Position numbers and translations under genes: made by a program. The notes below the pieces were generated by a model, which saw only the letters and a program-made list of their open reading frames with translations, was not told where the DNA came from and ran no database searches. Shown here piece by piece: positions 46,740-58,424 of a DNA stretch of 64,000 nucleotides. The DNA is taken from NCBI GenBank assembly GCA_039545295.1, contig BCIK01000002.1, forward strand, positions 568,841-632,840, written 5' to 3'. This DNA comes from Udeniomyces pyricola (taxonomy: Eukaryota > Basidiomycota > Tremellomycetes > Cystofilobasidiales > Mrakiaceae). The first letter of the stretch is position 1; every line of letters begins with the position of its first letter.

Positions 46740-49700
46740 TCAAACGTCGGACCAATACTGTAGCTAAGGTCAATCTAACGGGGGTCATGTCATGATAGCT
46801 TACCTCAAAGTATCGACCTTTGGCGGATGACAACTCCTCGTGTGTACCGATTTCGACGATCCTCCCTTCGTCCATCACGACTATCCGGTCCGCTCGAGTG
46901 ACGGGCTTGTGGGAGATGACGAGCGTCGTGCGGCCGACCGAAATGCGATCTAAGGCGGCTTGAACGAGGGATTCAGATTCATTGTCAAGAGCACTTGGAG
47001 AAGGAAAGAGGCAAGAAAGGGAAGGGAGGGGGGGGGGGGAGACGTTCAGTATCAGGAGTAATTATGAGCTGTCTCTGGCAAGATACTCATGAGGAAGTTT
47101 ACGATACTCACGACGTCACTTCGTCAAGCTGTCCGATAAGTCATGAATGCGAATATACAAAACAAGGCGAACCAGTTGAGCGTCACCCACTCAAAAAATA
47201 AATAACTTGCAAAACAGGACGCGCACCCCATTCCTCGACTCTGTGAACTCACCAATAGAATTTTTGCATCTCTCAGTAAAGCCCTGACGATGCATAATCT
47301 CTGACGCTGTCCAGGTGAAAGACAGGATCCCTTCATGCCGATCTGAGCTTCGAAGCCACCTTCGAGAGCCAGGACAAAGTCCAAGGCAGCGGCGTCTTGA
47401 CAAGCTCGTTGAAGTTCTTCGGTCGTGACGGATCGGTTGAGACCTAGAGTCAGGTTGTAAGAGACCTGGTGACTCCAGAGAAATGTCGTCATGAGTACAA
47501 ATTGAGGTATAATCGGCTTCTCAATCGATCCAGGTCAGGCGACCGATGACCTAAGAATGCCAAAGATCAACTCACCGTGCCTTCGTACATCACCGCTTCT
47601 TGCGAAACAAGGGCGATTCGAGAGAAGTGTTCGTCCAAGGAGACGCACGAACGCAGACGAATGCCATCGATAGAGATGGTGCCTCTAGATGGTTCGTAAA
47701 AGCGAGCTAGAAGGGAGAGCAGACTCGATTTGCCACTGCCGGATGTGCCGACAAAGGCGACAGTCTCGCCAGGTTGGATTTCGAGGTTGATCCCAGAAAG
47801 GGATGGTAGGCTTCGACCCGGATCTAATATGATTGATCAGTACAGACAATGTTAAATCAGTGATCGAAGGGTCGTTATGTGTATGCGTTGAGTGTGACGA
47901 CTGACAGGTTAAGTCAACGTCTTGAAAGGTGATGCGTGCTCCCGCTCCCCCTGTACTCGGTGTCTCATGGATAGTGGTCGGGGCCACGATCTCGCGGCAT
48001 ACACTCAGAGGCTCCCTCTCAATCCATCTGGGAAGATTGAAGCAAGTGGTCGATTGCGATGTCAGATGAGGTCGACGACATTCTGGAAAGGAGGAACAGA
48101 GGGTCTTGACCCGTGACAAAATTGATCGTACCTTGCAAAGGCGGTGTAAGAGTGAATGGCTTTGGAGACATCTCCCAAGTATGACCTACATTGCAGCCGC
48201 GTTACGAGATATTCACAAAAGCGCGGGACTTAGGACGATAGACCAGATGTGTTGGCACAAACGTGAATATCCAGAGAGAGAAACCCTACTCACAACAACC
48301 TGGCACAAGAAAATGCTGCGGTAAGACACGACTCCACGACAGAAAACAGAGCTACAACGAAACGCGTGATGTCAATTAAGAGCTCAAGCAGGCGACTTTG
48401 ATCTGAGTTGAAGTGCTAAAAATCTTACCTGTGATGGTGAGAGAACCCTTTGCGAACTCGTGACCCCCGTACCAAAGAACGAGAGCAGTCATGCTGTAGA
48501 AACCCAGATGAACCTCGCTTTCAGTGGAACTCAAAAAAAAGAAACAATTTCCAGTACTGACGATCTGCGGAGTCTGCTCACCAAGGAATAATACCTTGAC
48601 CGATTCCAAACGCAACAGCACCAGAGAATAATAATCGTTTGTGCTTGCGAACGTCGAGTTGTTGGATCCGATCAAACTTAGCTACGATCGCATCCTCGTA
48701 ACCGAACGCGGCAACCGTCTGGAACATACAACCAAACAAAAAAGAAAGAAAAGAAGAGTCAGGACCAAACTTTCTCGATGGCCTTGAAAGAGCATGATAT
48801 ATATGTACTTTCATGCAGCTGACAGCGTCGTTGGCGAACGATGTGGCCCGACCCAAGGGTTCTTCTGCCTCCTGTCAACGTCGTACAAGAATAACGAATA
48901 TGTAAAGTTTTAGTTTGAATGCCTTTAGTATCGTGCACGTGGAAGGTTGCGGAATACGTACCGTTTTTGCGCGGCCAAGATAGTGCACCTCACAGACACC
49001 CGCCACTAGGATGGGCAAACAGGGCACGAACCCCACTAGGCTCTAGATTTCGTCATCAAGGTTAGTCATACGTGCCACCATACGCACATTGGAGACGCTT
49101 TTCCGTGCTTGATGAGTGAACTTGCCAAGCCAGGTGCATAATATAGGCCAATGCCGATAGATCCTATGATATTACTGAGAAGCAAGAAGCAAACCATCAG
49201 CGATGCCGAGATGAAGACGCTGGACATCTGTCCAATGGAGTACATAATTGACATGTGGACTAACACGAGAGCGACCAGGACTCTTCCCAGCACGAGCCCA
49301 AGAGCACCGGCGACTTGTGAAGTATGGTTCCCGACTGCTGCTGTGAGATTACCGGCCCCGTTGTGGTCGGCTTCAGACCAAGCGACCTCCTATCAGACAC
49401 AGGAATGTAGATCTCAGTGAATTGAGGTGATGCATCGGTTCCATCCAAAAAGGCATTCAACGTGAAGCATCAACGACATGGTACGCACTTGTTTGAGAAT
49501 CGCCACAACGCCATCCTTTCGCATCCGTCGGGTCAAGCGTTGGGTTCCACCTTCCAGAAGGTAGCTTTCGACCAGGCAGATCAAGACTGACGCAAGTGCA
49601 AAAGCGAAAAAGTAGAGGGCCCATCGGGAAGATTCTTTGACGGCTTGATGGGCATCGGGATTGCTGAGAGATTCTAGAACGCTGCCGACGAGGACGCCTG

Positions 49701-52700
49701 CGGCCGGGAAGAAGGCACCCCTGTGCATCAGGGAAATGGCAATTTCGTATCAGTGCACATCAGATTGATGAGACTGAAAGGAATGAAGGCATCACCTACA
49801 GAAGAATTGAAGCAAGAGAACCCAAGAAAATCCATCTACTCTGCTCCATGACGTAACCCAGAAACCCCCTGAGACATGTCAGGCGCGAGACGTAAGTCTC
49901 AGTAGCGCAGATTGATTCATCGTGGTCCGGGTTTAATAAATTCTTCTGATCGGGAATTAGAGTCTTGAGCTCCGGACTAGATGCGACATGACTGGGATAC
50001 AGCGGGTATTCGTGCAGGTCGTGGGGGGAACGCCGAACGAGGTTGGCGGTGGACGATTGGGAGTCGCAGAAAGAATCCGGCGAGTCGAGTGGAACAGTGA
50101 GAGAATGAGAGACCATCGACGAGGAAAGGGAGTCAATACCCTCGTCGAGGAGATTGCTGTCGTTGATCGACGGACGGTGTTGAAGCAAGGACCAGTAAGC
50201 GCCGTGCATGGCCAGGAGAGCGTCGTGTGCGCCTTCTTCGAGCTTTCGACCGTTACCCATGACGATAATCTTGTCGGCATCACGAACCGTTGAAAGGCGA
50301 TGAGCGATGATTCTGATCCAAGACAGGAACACAGTCGGAGGTTAAGGTCAGGACGTGTCGTCAAGTATCTCAAGCCAAATTATACCTTGATGGACTTACA
50401 TGACCGTCATGCCAACTGCCTCACGTTCGCTTTTTAGAGCCCTCATGAGGTTAGACTCCGTTCGGGAATCGAGACCTGAGCTACTTTCGTCCAGGATGAG
50501 GCACTTGGGACGTCGAATGAGGGCTCGAGCGATTGCCACTCTGTCCGATACAAGGCGGGATAGATTGTGGTATGACGCATCAGTTGCGAGTGCATCTTTG
50601 ACAAGGGTGTTCTTGCCAGTCAATGAAACCGACCTTTGCTTTTGACCGCCACTGAGATCATTGCGTGTCAGGATAGTGTCCATTCCTTTGGGCAACCGTT
50701 GCACGAACGCCCAGGCCTGAGCTTTTTCCAGGGCGTCCTGACACCACATCCGGACTTGGTCGATATTTGCCCCATCCAGTCGAAGCTCGCAATCGGTACC
50801 AGTCAGTCCGATTGCAACATTCTCGAGGATGGAGCCCCCGAATAACTGGGGATCTTGGGACACAATGGAGAGCTGGGATCGAAGGAACGAGATGCGATAG
50901 GATGACAACGGCAGGTTGGCGAGAAGGATGTTGTTGGTGAGAGATGTTGGCTGAGGCACATCGTATTGTCGAGCCAGGAGAGCAGCGATGGTAGACTTGC
51001 CTGAGCCAGAGGCTGAGACAAAATAGATGAAACACATTCAAGAGTCAGTCAATCGAAGGGTCTTGATCCCCCATCAAACGAGTCCCTGTGCTTACCTCCG
51101 ACGAGAGCAACGAGGTGTCCCGCTTCAATAGTTAACGAAACATCATCGAGAGCCAACTTTTCGGGTCGAGAAGGGAACGCAAACGACAAGTGTCTCAACT
51201 CGATAGTTACACCGCCGGTGCTCGTCATGGTGTCAAGATGCTCTTCTTCGCAAGGGCCTTTCTTGACTTCTTCATCACTGATTGGCAGGTCGAAAGTGTC
51301 GAGCCCATGACTGCTTCGCGAATCGATAGATGATGTCCGAGTGATCTGATCTTCGATCCGTTGCTGAGCCAAGAATGCTTCTTGGAGGGTAGTGATGTGC
51401 GGCAAGAAGGACACGACAGCAAAGCAGGCATCAAACTGCCGGAACAATCAGAAAGATTCCTAGTGACAGAGGTTCGACCGCCGAGAAACGGACAATCTGT
51501 GGCTCACCATGGCAAAGAAACATGTCAACAGTCGGCCTACGTCGAGGTCATGGTAAGCAACCGAGAGGCCACCGTACCACCAAGTCAGCGAGTAAGCACT
51601 CAGAATTCCAAAGAACGACGTGGCGTAAGTCAGGCCCTTGGACAAAGCAACATATCGACCATCGTGTACGATCTGATGACGGAAAACCCATTAAGTAGTG
51701 TCGCATTCATGTCAGGTCCTGCGACTCAAGATCGGTCGAAAGTGTTGATCGTCAGGATACTACTGACCTTTTCGAGTTGGTCATCGTACACCTGAATCAA
51801 ACTGTCGGCAGCACGAAACACCTTAACGATCCGAACTGAACTGAGAAAGCTTTCCAACAAGGTCGCCGCCCTTCCTTCTGTCACGGCCAAGCGATCATTG
51901 GCGCGAGATGCGACCATGCTAGACAGATAGTATCTGAATAAGTATTCTTTGATCAGTCTGTTGTTCTGTGCGCCACGAGATGACATGTTTGCGATCAAGA
52001 AGGGGGAACGTTGGGACCAACAATGCTGCTGAGAATGGAACTATAGAGAAGACGACACCAGCGACGCGAGGGGCTGAGTGGAAGGAGACGATCACTATAG
52101 GATATCCACATATCAGCTTCAAATCCTGGAATCTCAGAACCAACCATTTGCGTTTCTTCCTAAGTATGACAGCCGGGAGGAACATACCGCCCACGGTAAA
52201 TGTCGAAAGACACCAAACGCAGTACCCAAGCTTCTCGCCAATACCCGTGGCAACGAGGTCGATGTCTTGGACGAGCATGGTCGATATCGCCCCAGGCCCT
52301 AGGCCGGTCGTCTCGAAGTAAGCAGTCTCCTGACAGATAACAGCAGCCAAAAGGTTTGAACGCATGCGCGAGGCGATGTTGCTTGATGCGAGGCTGACTA
52401 ACATGCACGGAACATCATGCATGCGAGGAAATTAACGACGAGCGTCGTAAAGTGATCAGCAATGATTTTTGATGAGCCAAAGGTCAGGTATCTGAATCTA
52501 CCACTCACGGCAGTAAAGAAATAAAGTTGCCGACAAGAAGAAAGTCACTGCGATGGCGACGAGAATCTTGGCGACAAAGGCCGATACCGCTAGGATAGCT
52601 TCGCCGCCGGATGCACCCGTCGGGTCCCGGGGTATGACGGTGGATGTCCAGTGACCTGTATATCATCCCATGCCGAACATGTCAACATTTGGATTAACAC

Positions 52701-53140
52701 ATCGAGATGATTGAATTCTCTAGCAATAGTTCGTACCATATAGTAAATCAATTGCAGCAAACGGCAGACTACAAAGTATAAGGCAATGAAACAGTAAGCT
52801 GGCTTGGCATATTTATACCGGCGCGCAGAAAGCATGATCGACTCATCGGAAGTTACACTCACCCACACATCAGAGCACTAGTCAGCCCAATGCCATACAA
52901 GACGATGTCTTGCCATGTAGAATATTTGAGGAAGCTTGAGGGTGTATAAATGTCAGCTGGATGTTACAGTCGTTCCAGTTCTGTCAGAAACAAGAGAGAT
53001 CAGCGCTCAGCACCCAGCCTGGCTAGCAGCTCATGCACGTACAAGAACATCCGAGGCATGGTGCAATCCTCCAACGGCCGGCGGCTTCTATCTCTCGAAA
53101 AAGAAGTGTCCTTGGGGTAAAGGTAAGGTAAAGTTGACAT
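46740..53140 (-). CDS. Full-length ABC exporter, ABCB/Ste6-like
   Basis: TMD-NBD-TMD-NBD exporter of the MDR/Ste6 class. It could export lipopeptide pheromone or xenobiotics, which cannot be separated from sequence alone. The N-terminus probably starts at 53140, with first membrane segment [16 protein letters not shown] (an in-frame ATG at 53059 is possible). NBD1 lies at about 49990-51240: [57 protein letters not shown]2 lies at about 46740-47990: [79 protein letters not shown]. Well-defined exons include 47576-47823, 47253-47465, 47112-47128 (17 nt, LDEVTS), 46804-46993 and 46740-46757 (last six codons). Membrane segments fill 48100-49950 and 51450-53050. The NBD2 signature has Pro in place of the first Gly. 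Confidence 0.9.
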
Positions 53141-54238
53141 GTTGATGGCATGGTCGTTCATGTTGGCTCGGTCGTGACCCAGGACCATACGCGGTTTGGG
53201 GATAGGAAGAGGGGGATATGAGCAAGACAGTCAGGTGAGGAATGACAGCAGTCGGTCAATAGTCTGATCACTGGGAAGGGTGGTTCATGCTCTAGAATTG
53301 ATCGACGTGCTATCAATGAGCCGGATCCGAGATCGCACTGTTGGGACAAAGTCAGAGCTTGAGTTTTCGGATCGACATGCGAGGCGCTGCAGTGCCAGGC
53401 TGAGCCTGGATTATCCTGTTTGGGCGTGAGGGCATGATCGTTTGAACGCGTTGAACGTTGATCGACGCCGACGCGCTGACATTGACTTTCGGCTCGGTTC
53501 ACGCACGCGCGAGTACATACTTCATGATAACGTACTGTCATGACTGTTCGGACCTTCACCATCCATCGACTGATCCGATATAACGCCCGACGGCAAACGT
53601 TCGCAAATCAACAACCACTGACGCGCCACGATCCGATCCGATCCTCGGACGTCATTCTCGAATGGACTGAAATTTATGCGCCGCCATATATATTGTAGAA
53701 AATACACAGCAGACTGAAACGTACTATACATATAGGTCAGTGACAACCACATTCGGCCAGTATAGGGTGAGCCGAGTAGTCCTTCCGACAGATCGAAAGG
53801 CCTTCCGGTTATCGGCCCGTGAGAAGCCATAGCTATGTAAAGCTGTGCCATGTACCGTCAGTCTGTGCAAACGTCGTCAGTCGAATAACCAAACATCATC
53901 GATCATCAACGTTGCTCTTTCAATATTGTCTCGACCTTTTCTTTCCCTATCTCTAGAAGGAAGCACACAGTTATTGGACTTGAATAGAAATAAAAGTCAT
54001 ATATACAGTGTCACGACAAACAACAAGATGCTCCCGCGAAGCCTATAGCATACGTGCGTTCCGATCATGACCAAGTCAAAGCAAAATAATTGAGGGCATC
54101 TAATTAACGAGCTGTATGCATGGTACCACCGAGGGCCATGGATCAATCTTAGACCATCGTCGGAACAGAACTCACCAGTCGCGAGTCAGTCACTCCACCC
54201 CTGAGAAAAAGATCAAGTCCAAACGAGACCGCCAGTCT
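53141..54238. other. Intergenic region upstream of the ABC transporter
   Basis: About 1.1 kb between the ABC start and the 3' end of the next minus-strand gene. Sparse A/T patches lie at 53681-53750. Frames on both strands look random. Nothing was recognised. Confidence 0.4.
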
Positions 54239-56094
54239 TTACTCCCTGGCCGTCTGTTTCTTTTCGTCGTCCGTTCTCGAGTAGCCTCGGTATTCGCGTC
54301 CGTCATCCTCGTTCTCAGCTGGCTCATTCGAGTCGGAGGAGCCGTGATCATCAGGAGAAGATCCCTTCTCATCATTGGGCTGAGTCGAGTTGGAATTAGA
54401 CTATCATGATCGTATGCATGTCAAAAGCAGATGAAACAAACCGAACGGCATGTCAGTCGATGGATTCGCCAGAGGGAGCAAGGGAGAGAGAGGGTGAATG
54501 ACCGCCGACACGACGATGAAAAGGAAAACTTCGTACCGGTTTGGAAGCGACATGCTTGAAGGGGCTTGCTCCTCCAAAAGGACTGCCGCGAGCAGGTCGG
54601 CTCTGTGATGGTTCCGATGATGTCTCAGCAGACTGCTCCGGCTGCTGTTGCTGTTCATGATCCTGCTCTGACTCCTGCTCTGGCTCGGTATCGTTCCCAT
54701 GACCCCCATCATCCTCGTTCGATCTTCGCATGGGTCTCCCAGATCGTGAGAGGACGACGCGAGGTTCAGATCGGAGGTTCAACTTGACTTTGAGAAGGGA
54801 CGAAGACTTTGACGGCGGAGAGGGAGGTGATGCTGGAGGAGGAGGCGGGCTCGCTTTGGCTTTGGAACCGTTGGGTTGATCAGAGTAGACAGGTGAGAGG
54901 ATGTTGAGGTCACCACCTGGGGATGAGCCCACATGAGGATGCAGGATGTTAACGTCCCGAGCCTGTAACGAAAAAAAAATTCGCATGGTAATCAAGCATC
55001 AGTCAAGTCAATCAATGGTAGGCGAAAAGTTGTGTGATGTCGAGTTACCACAAGGAATAGAACGACAGACAGAGTTTCGAGAGAGAAAACGGACTTGGTT
55101 CTTGGATCGATTGAGTTCGAGATCCTTGAGATTTGGCAGCAACTTGGAAGCTTTGGTAGGGCCGCTCCAGCCTCCGCTCGGAGGAGTGTACGCCGTTGAA
55201 CCATGCCCGGTTTTCTTCGTTGAATCGTGGCCGGTTTTCGTTTGAGACTGCATGAGGCAAAAGAAGCATAAAGAATCGAACAGAACGAGGAAAAAAGAAA
55301 AGTTCATCATCAAGGCCTTCAAAACCAACTTTATCGGGTACTAGATGGATATGTTGAAGACTACTCACCCTGGACAAAAGAGCCGGGACGCTAGCGACGT
55401 CGGCATCATAAGCATCGTCCTCGCCAGATGACAAACCTTCCGCCGCATCATCGTCCATGGGTGGATCTTCATCCACTGGAGCTTCGTCTGGAGGAGCGGG
55501 AATGACATCGTTGGTCGTGGTGCTATCTGGGTTGAGGAGAGGAGGCGACGCGGCGGTCATACCGGAATCCGTTGCGATAGGAGGCGAAACAGCCGGTGCT
55601 TTGGTCTTGGCGGCCTTCAAAAAATGAAATATGAAGATATGTCAGTGACAAGAACAAGACGATGATTCGAGGACTAGGAGCGAATGGAGTCACCTTGCGC
55701 GAGCTGGGGTGGTGCTTGGATGAGTGATGTCGGCTTTCTCTGTCCTCCTTCCTTTCCTTGTCTCGCCGATTCTCTTTCTCCCTATCATGGGATCTTTTTG
55801 AAGAAGATAGCAAAGGACGAGATTTGACATGAGGGACCATAGCCGCAGCGAGCGCCGCTGGTGAACCAGCATGGTGCTGCTCGTAGCTTGTGCGTGCAAT
55901 CAACGCCATTCCCGAGTCCCGCCCAGCGGGCTGATTTCGAGGCGATCATCAAGCAGTTATCAGTCACAGTATTGGTATCAGTGACAGAGTCGGAGGCCTA
56001 GAGATGTAGCACGTACGTCGATAGGCAAAGCATTCGTGATGACAAGGAACGCGGGGACGAGGGCGAGGAGCGCGGAGAGGGGGATGACCTGCAT
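54239..56094 (-). CDS. Unknown disordered protein with a signal-like N-terminus
   Basis: Six exons (56017-56094, 55694-55930, 55369-55614, 55095-55247, 54537-54962, 54239-54400) give 433 residues. Every exon is a multiple of three and all five introns are phase 0. The first exon alone encodes MQVIPLSALLALVPAFLVIT plus six residues, which looks like a signal peptide or membrane anchor. The second begins with a possible internal start (MALIARTSYEQHH) and continues into a strongly charged KRSHDREKENRRDKERKED stretch. Later parts include acidic blocks, a Pro run, a run of four Gln, and a charged C-terminus (DDGREYRGYSRTDDEKK). No domain was recognised. The charged, nuclear-protein-like body fits poorly with secretion, so the first exon may be an alternative leader or the protein may be a membrane-tethered factor. 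Confidence 0.65.
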
Positions 56095-56939
56095 CTTGTG
56101 GGTTTACGTGAAAGGGAAGAAGATTGAGTGGAGTAGAGTGGAATGGAGAGGACGTAGATACAGGTGTATAACTCGATGTTTGGAAGGGGGGTGGGATAGG
56201 TGGAGCAAGGGGTGGATGACCAGCAACCGGGGATTCAGGGTTAGAGAAAGAAAGAACGAGATGAGTGAGAGGTACTGGAGGTCTGTGAGTGGAAGGAATT
56301 GCCTTTTGAAGGCGAGGGCCCCCCAGGGGATAGTACAGGAGGCTTGACATGGCAGAAAGGCTGATGAGCGAGCGTCTGCGCATTTGGACCGGACTGAAGG
56401 GTCCAAGCCGAAGAAGAAAGTGACGAGGCGGGCGGTTCAGGCGAGGTCGAAACATGACATGCATGAAATTGAATGCTGCGAGCGCTCGCCATCGAGAGGG
56501 TCTCTGTTGAGTGATGTTGATTACGGCATATATATATATATACATATATAAATATGTGCGGCGTTGAATGGTCAGTGAGGAGCGATTGATGGATGACGAG
56601 GCAAGGTATCCATTAGAAGGTCGAACGGCAGGAAACCGTACGCTCACCGGTCACCGGTCAAGCGAATCTCTGCAGACGAATTGAGCACCGGCTAGCGTGC
56701 CGGTCACAGCCTCTGGCGGGCACGACCTGAGCAAATCGCATAGCCTACGATCAGAGATGATGCCATGAGTCCATCTGGGGTACATCATGATGATCATCAT
56801 CGAAACGCCTCAAGGTTGAATGCAATCAATTCCAGGAGGCGATTATTATACGATTATTTATTACATTCATCACCGCGCCCGATTCCCATGTGGATCATTG
56901 CATCCACCCCTGGGACTCCCACCCACCTACGCACACGCC
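56095..56939. promoter_or_regulatory. Divergent intergenic region with TA-rich core
   Basis: Intergenic region of 845 bp between two outward-pointing starts. A TA/CATA-rich block sits at about 56528-56556 and a repeated ACCGGTC element near 56646-56660. The frame antisense to 56104-56647 has no coding support. Confidence 0.45.
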
Positions 56940-58424
56940 ATGGCTTCCCTCATCCCTTCCAAGCGCAAGTCGCCCCCACCCCCAGCTCATCCTCCTCATA
57001 CATCATCCTCAACACATCCCGTTCCAAACCAGACTTCTGCTCCTCCAACACTAACGACCGGTCAGGAGTCCATTAGCCCTCCCTTGGCCAAGAAAGCTCG
57101 TACCACCACCGTCCTCCCTCCTCACCCATCCCTCCCAAATCCACCACCACCACCATCAACAACAACAGCAACGGCAAACAGTCTCGCTCCATCCCAACCT
57201 GCCACTCACAAACCCAAACGTCGTAAACCCACCAAGAAATCAACCCAAGTTACTTCCAACTCACCATCGACACGCCCCAAAATCATCAAGCTCGCTCCTC
57301 CCCGTCCGGCCAACGCGAGCCTGCCCTCGGGCAGTGCCGTCACCGGACCGACCGGTCAGATCAAAGGGCGCGAAGTCGTCCTCGTCAGTCGAAAAGTGGG
57401 GTTGGGCATGTTGATGAGGAGGTGTAGAGCGTTGCTCGTCGAAGAAGGGTCAGTCCCCCCCCCCCCCCCCCCCTTCCCTCACCGCGAAATGAATTGTTTC
57501 AGTCAACGCAGAGTTCCTCGGTTCGGCCCGAGGAAAAAGTGTCGTTCTCTTGATTCATTATATCATGTTGCCATCGAAGGACCCAAACGATTTGTGTACC
57601 CTGGTTTCCCGAAACACAGAGTTGACATCTCGTGTATCCCACGCTTTCCTGTGTTTCCTCTTCTTCCGCTGTTCTATACTCCTTCAAGACTCGCAAGCAT
57701 TACCCTTCATGCCATGACGGCTTCGATCCCGCACTGCCTCACTTTACTCCATGCTCTCCTCGCAATCCTTCCTTTTCCCCATCAACACGTCACCCACACC
57801 CTTACCACCACCTCCGTCCGGGTCACCGACGAGCTCATCCCCGAAGAAGACGACGACGGTATCGAGGTTGGTGAAGGAGGGCTTAAAGCTCGGTGGTGTG
57901 CCGGGATCGAAGTCGTCATCTCCATCGGAGGTACTCCCCAGGCTCGGGAATCAAACCAGGAGGGGAAGCAGGTTAAGAAAGGAAGGAGTAAGAGAGGGAA
58001 GCAGCATGGAAAGGGATTGTTGGAAGGAGCAGAGGTTGTGAAGGCGGTACCTGGGAATGAGGAGTCGGGTTCGGTAGAAATTGGTCATGCAGCCCGAGTG
58101 GCAGCCGCTGCCATCGCAAAGAACACCAAAACCAAGAATCGACAACCTAATCCAAAAACGACGACGACGACGGCCATGGCGACTGAGGCCCGACCTAACA
58201 ACAAGAGTCGCACGGATCGATCGGCAGGAAAGGAAAAGAAGGGCAAAGGAGCCAAATCTTTGATGTCGTCGACGACGTTGCTGTCTGCTCAGAGGGACGA
58301 AGAGGAAGAGGCTCAAAACGAGATGGAGTGCGTAGGTGATGGGATGGCGGCCGATCTGACGTCAGGGGGTCGAGGGGTCGTTGAAGTAGACATGGACGAC
58401 GAAGAAATGGCAATGAATGGTTGA
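56940..58424 (+). CDS. Alba-domain protein, probable RNase P/MRP subunit (Rpp25/Pop6-like)
   Basis: Nucleic-acid-binding Alba fold. Exon 1 is 56940-57448. Exon 2 begins at 57698 (acceptor GCAAG) or 57689 (acceptor TTCAAG) and ends at 58424, giving 411 or 414 residues. The N-terminal 120 residues are Pro/Ser/Lys-rich. The Alba core joins across the intron: IKGREVVLVSRKVGLG and RCRALLVEEG, then ITLHAMTASIPHCLTLLHAL, then HTLTTTSVRVTDELIPEEDD and AGIEVVISIGG. The TxSV-x-x-x-DELIPE element is the hallmark that separates Rpp25/Pop6 from Pop7. The C-terminus (about residues 225-411) is Lys/Ala/Thr-rich and ends in an acidic stretch. The intron (249 or 240 nt) has no stop in frame, so the unspliced message also reads through. 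It carries a 19-base C run (57455-57473). Confidence 0.75.
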   Translation: MASLIPSKRKSPPPPAHPPHTSSSTHPVPNQTSAPPTLTTGQESISPPLAKKARTTTVLPPHPSLPNPPPPPSTTTATANSLAPSQPATHKPKRRKPTKKSTQVTSNSPSTRPKIIKLAPPRPANASLPSGSAVTGPTGQIKGREVVLVSRKVGLGMLMRRCRALLVEEGSVPPPPPPFPHREMNCFSQRRVPRFGPRKKCRSLDSLYHVAIEGPKRFVYPGFPKHRVDISCIPRFPVFPLLPLFYTPSRLASITLHAMTASIPHCLTLLHALLAILPFPHQHVTHTLTTTSVRVTDELIPEEDDDGIEVGEGGLKARWCAGIEVVISIGGTPQARESNQEGKQVKKGRSKRGKQHGKGLLEGAEVVKAVPGNEESGSVEIGHAARVAAAAIAKNTKTKNRQPNPKTTTTTAMATEARPNNKSRTDRSAGKEKKGKGAKSLMSSTTLLSAQRDEEEEAQNEMECVGDGMAADLTSGGRGVVEVDMDDEEMAMNG

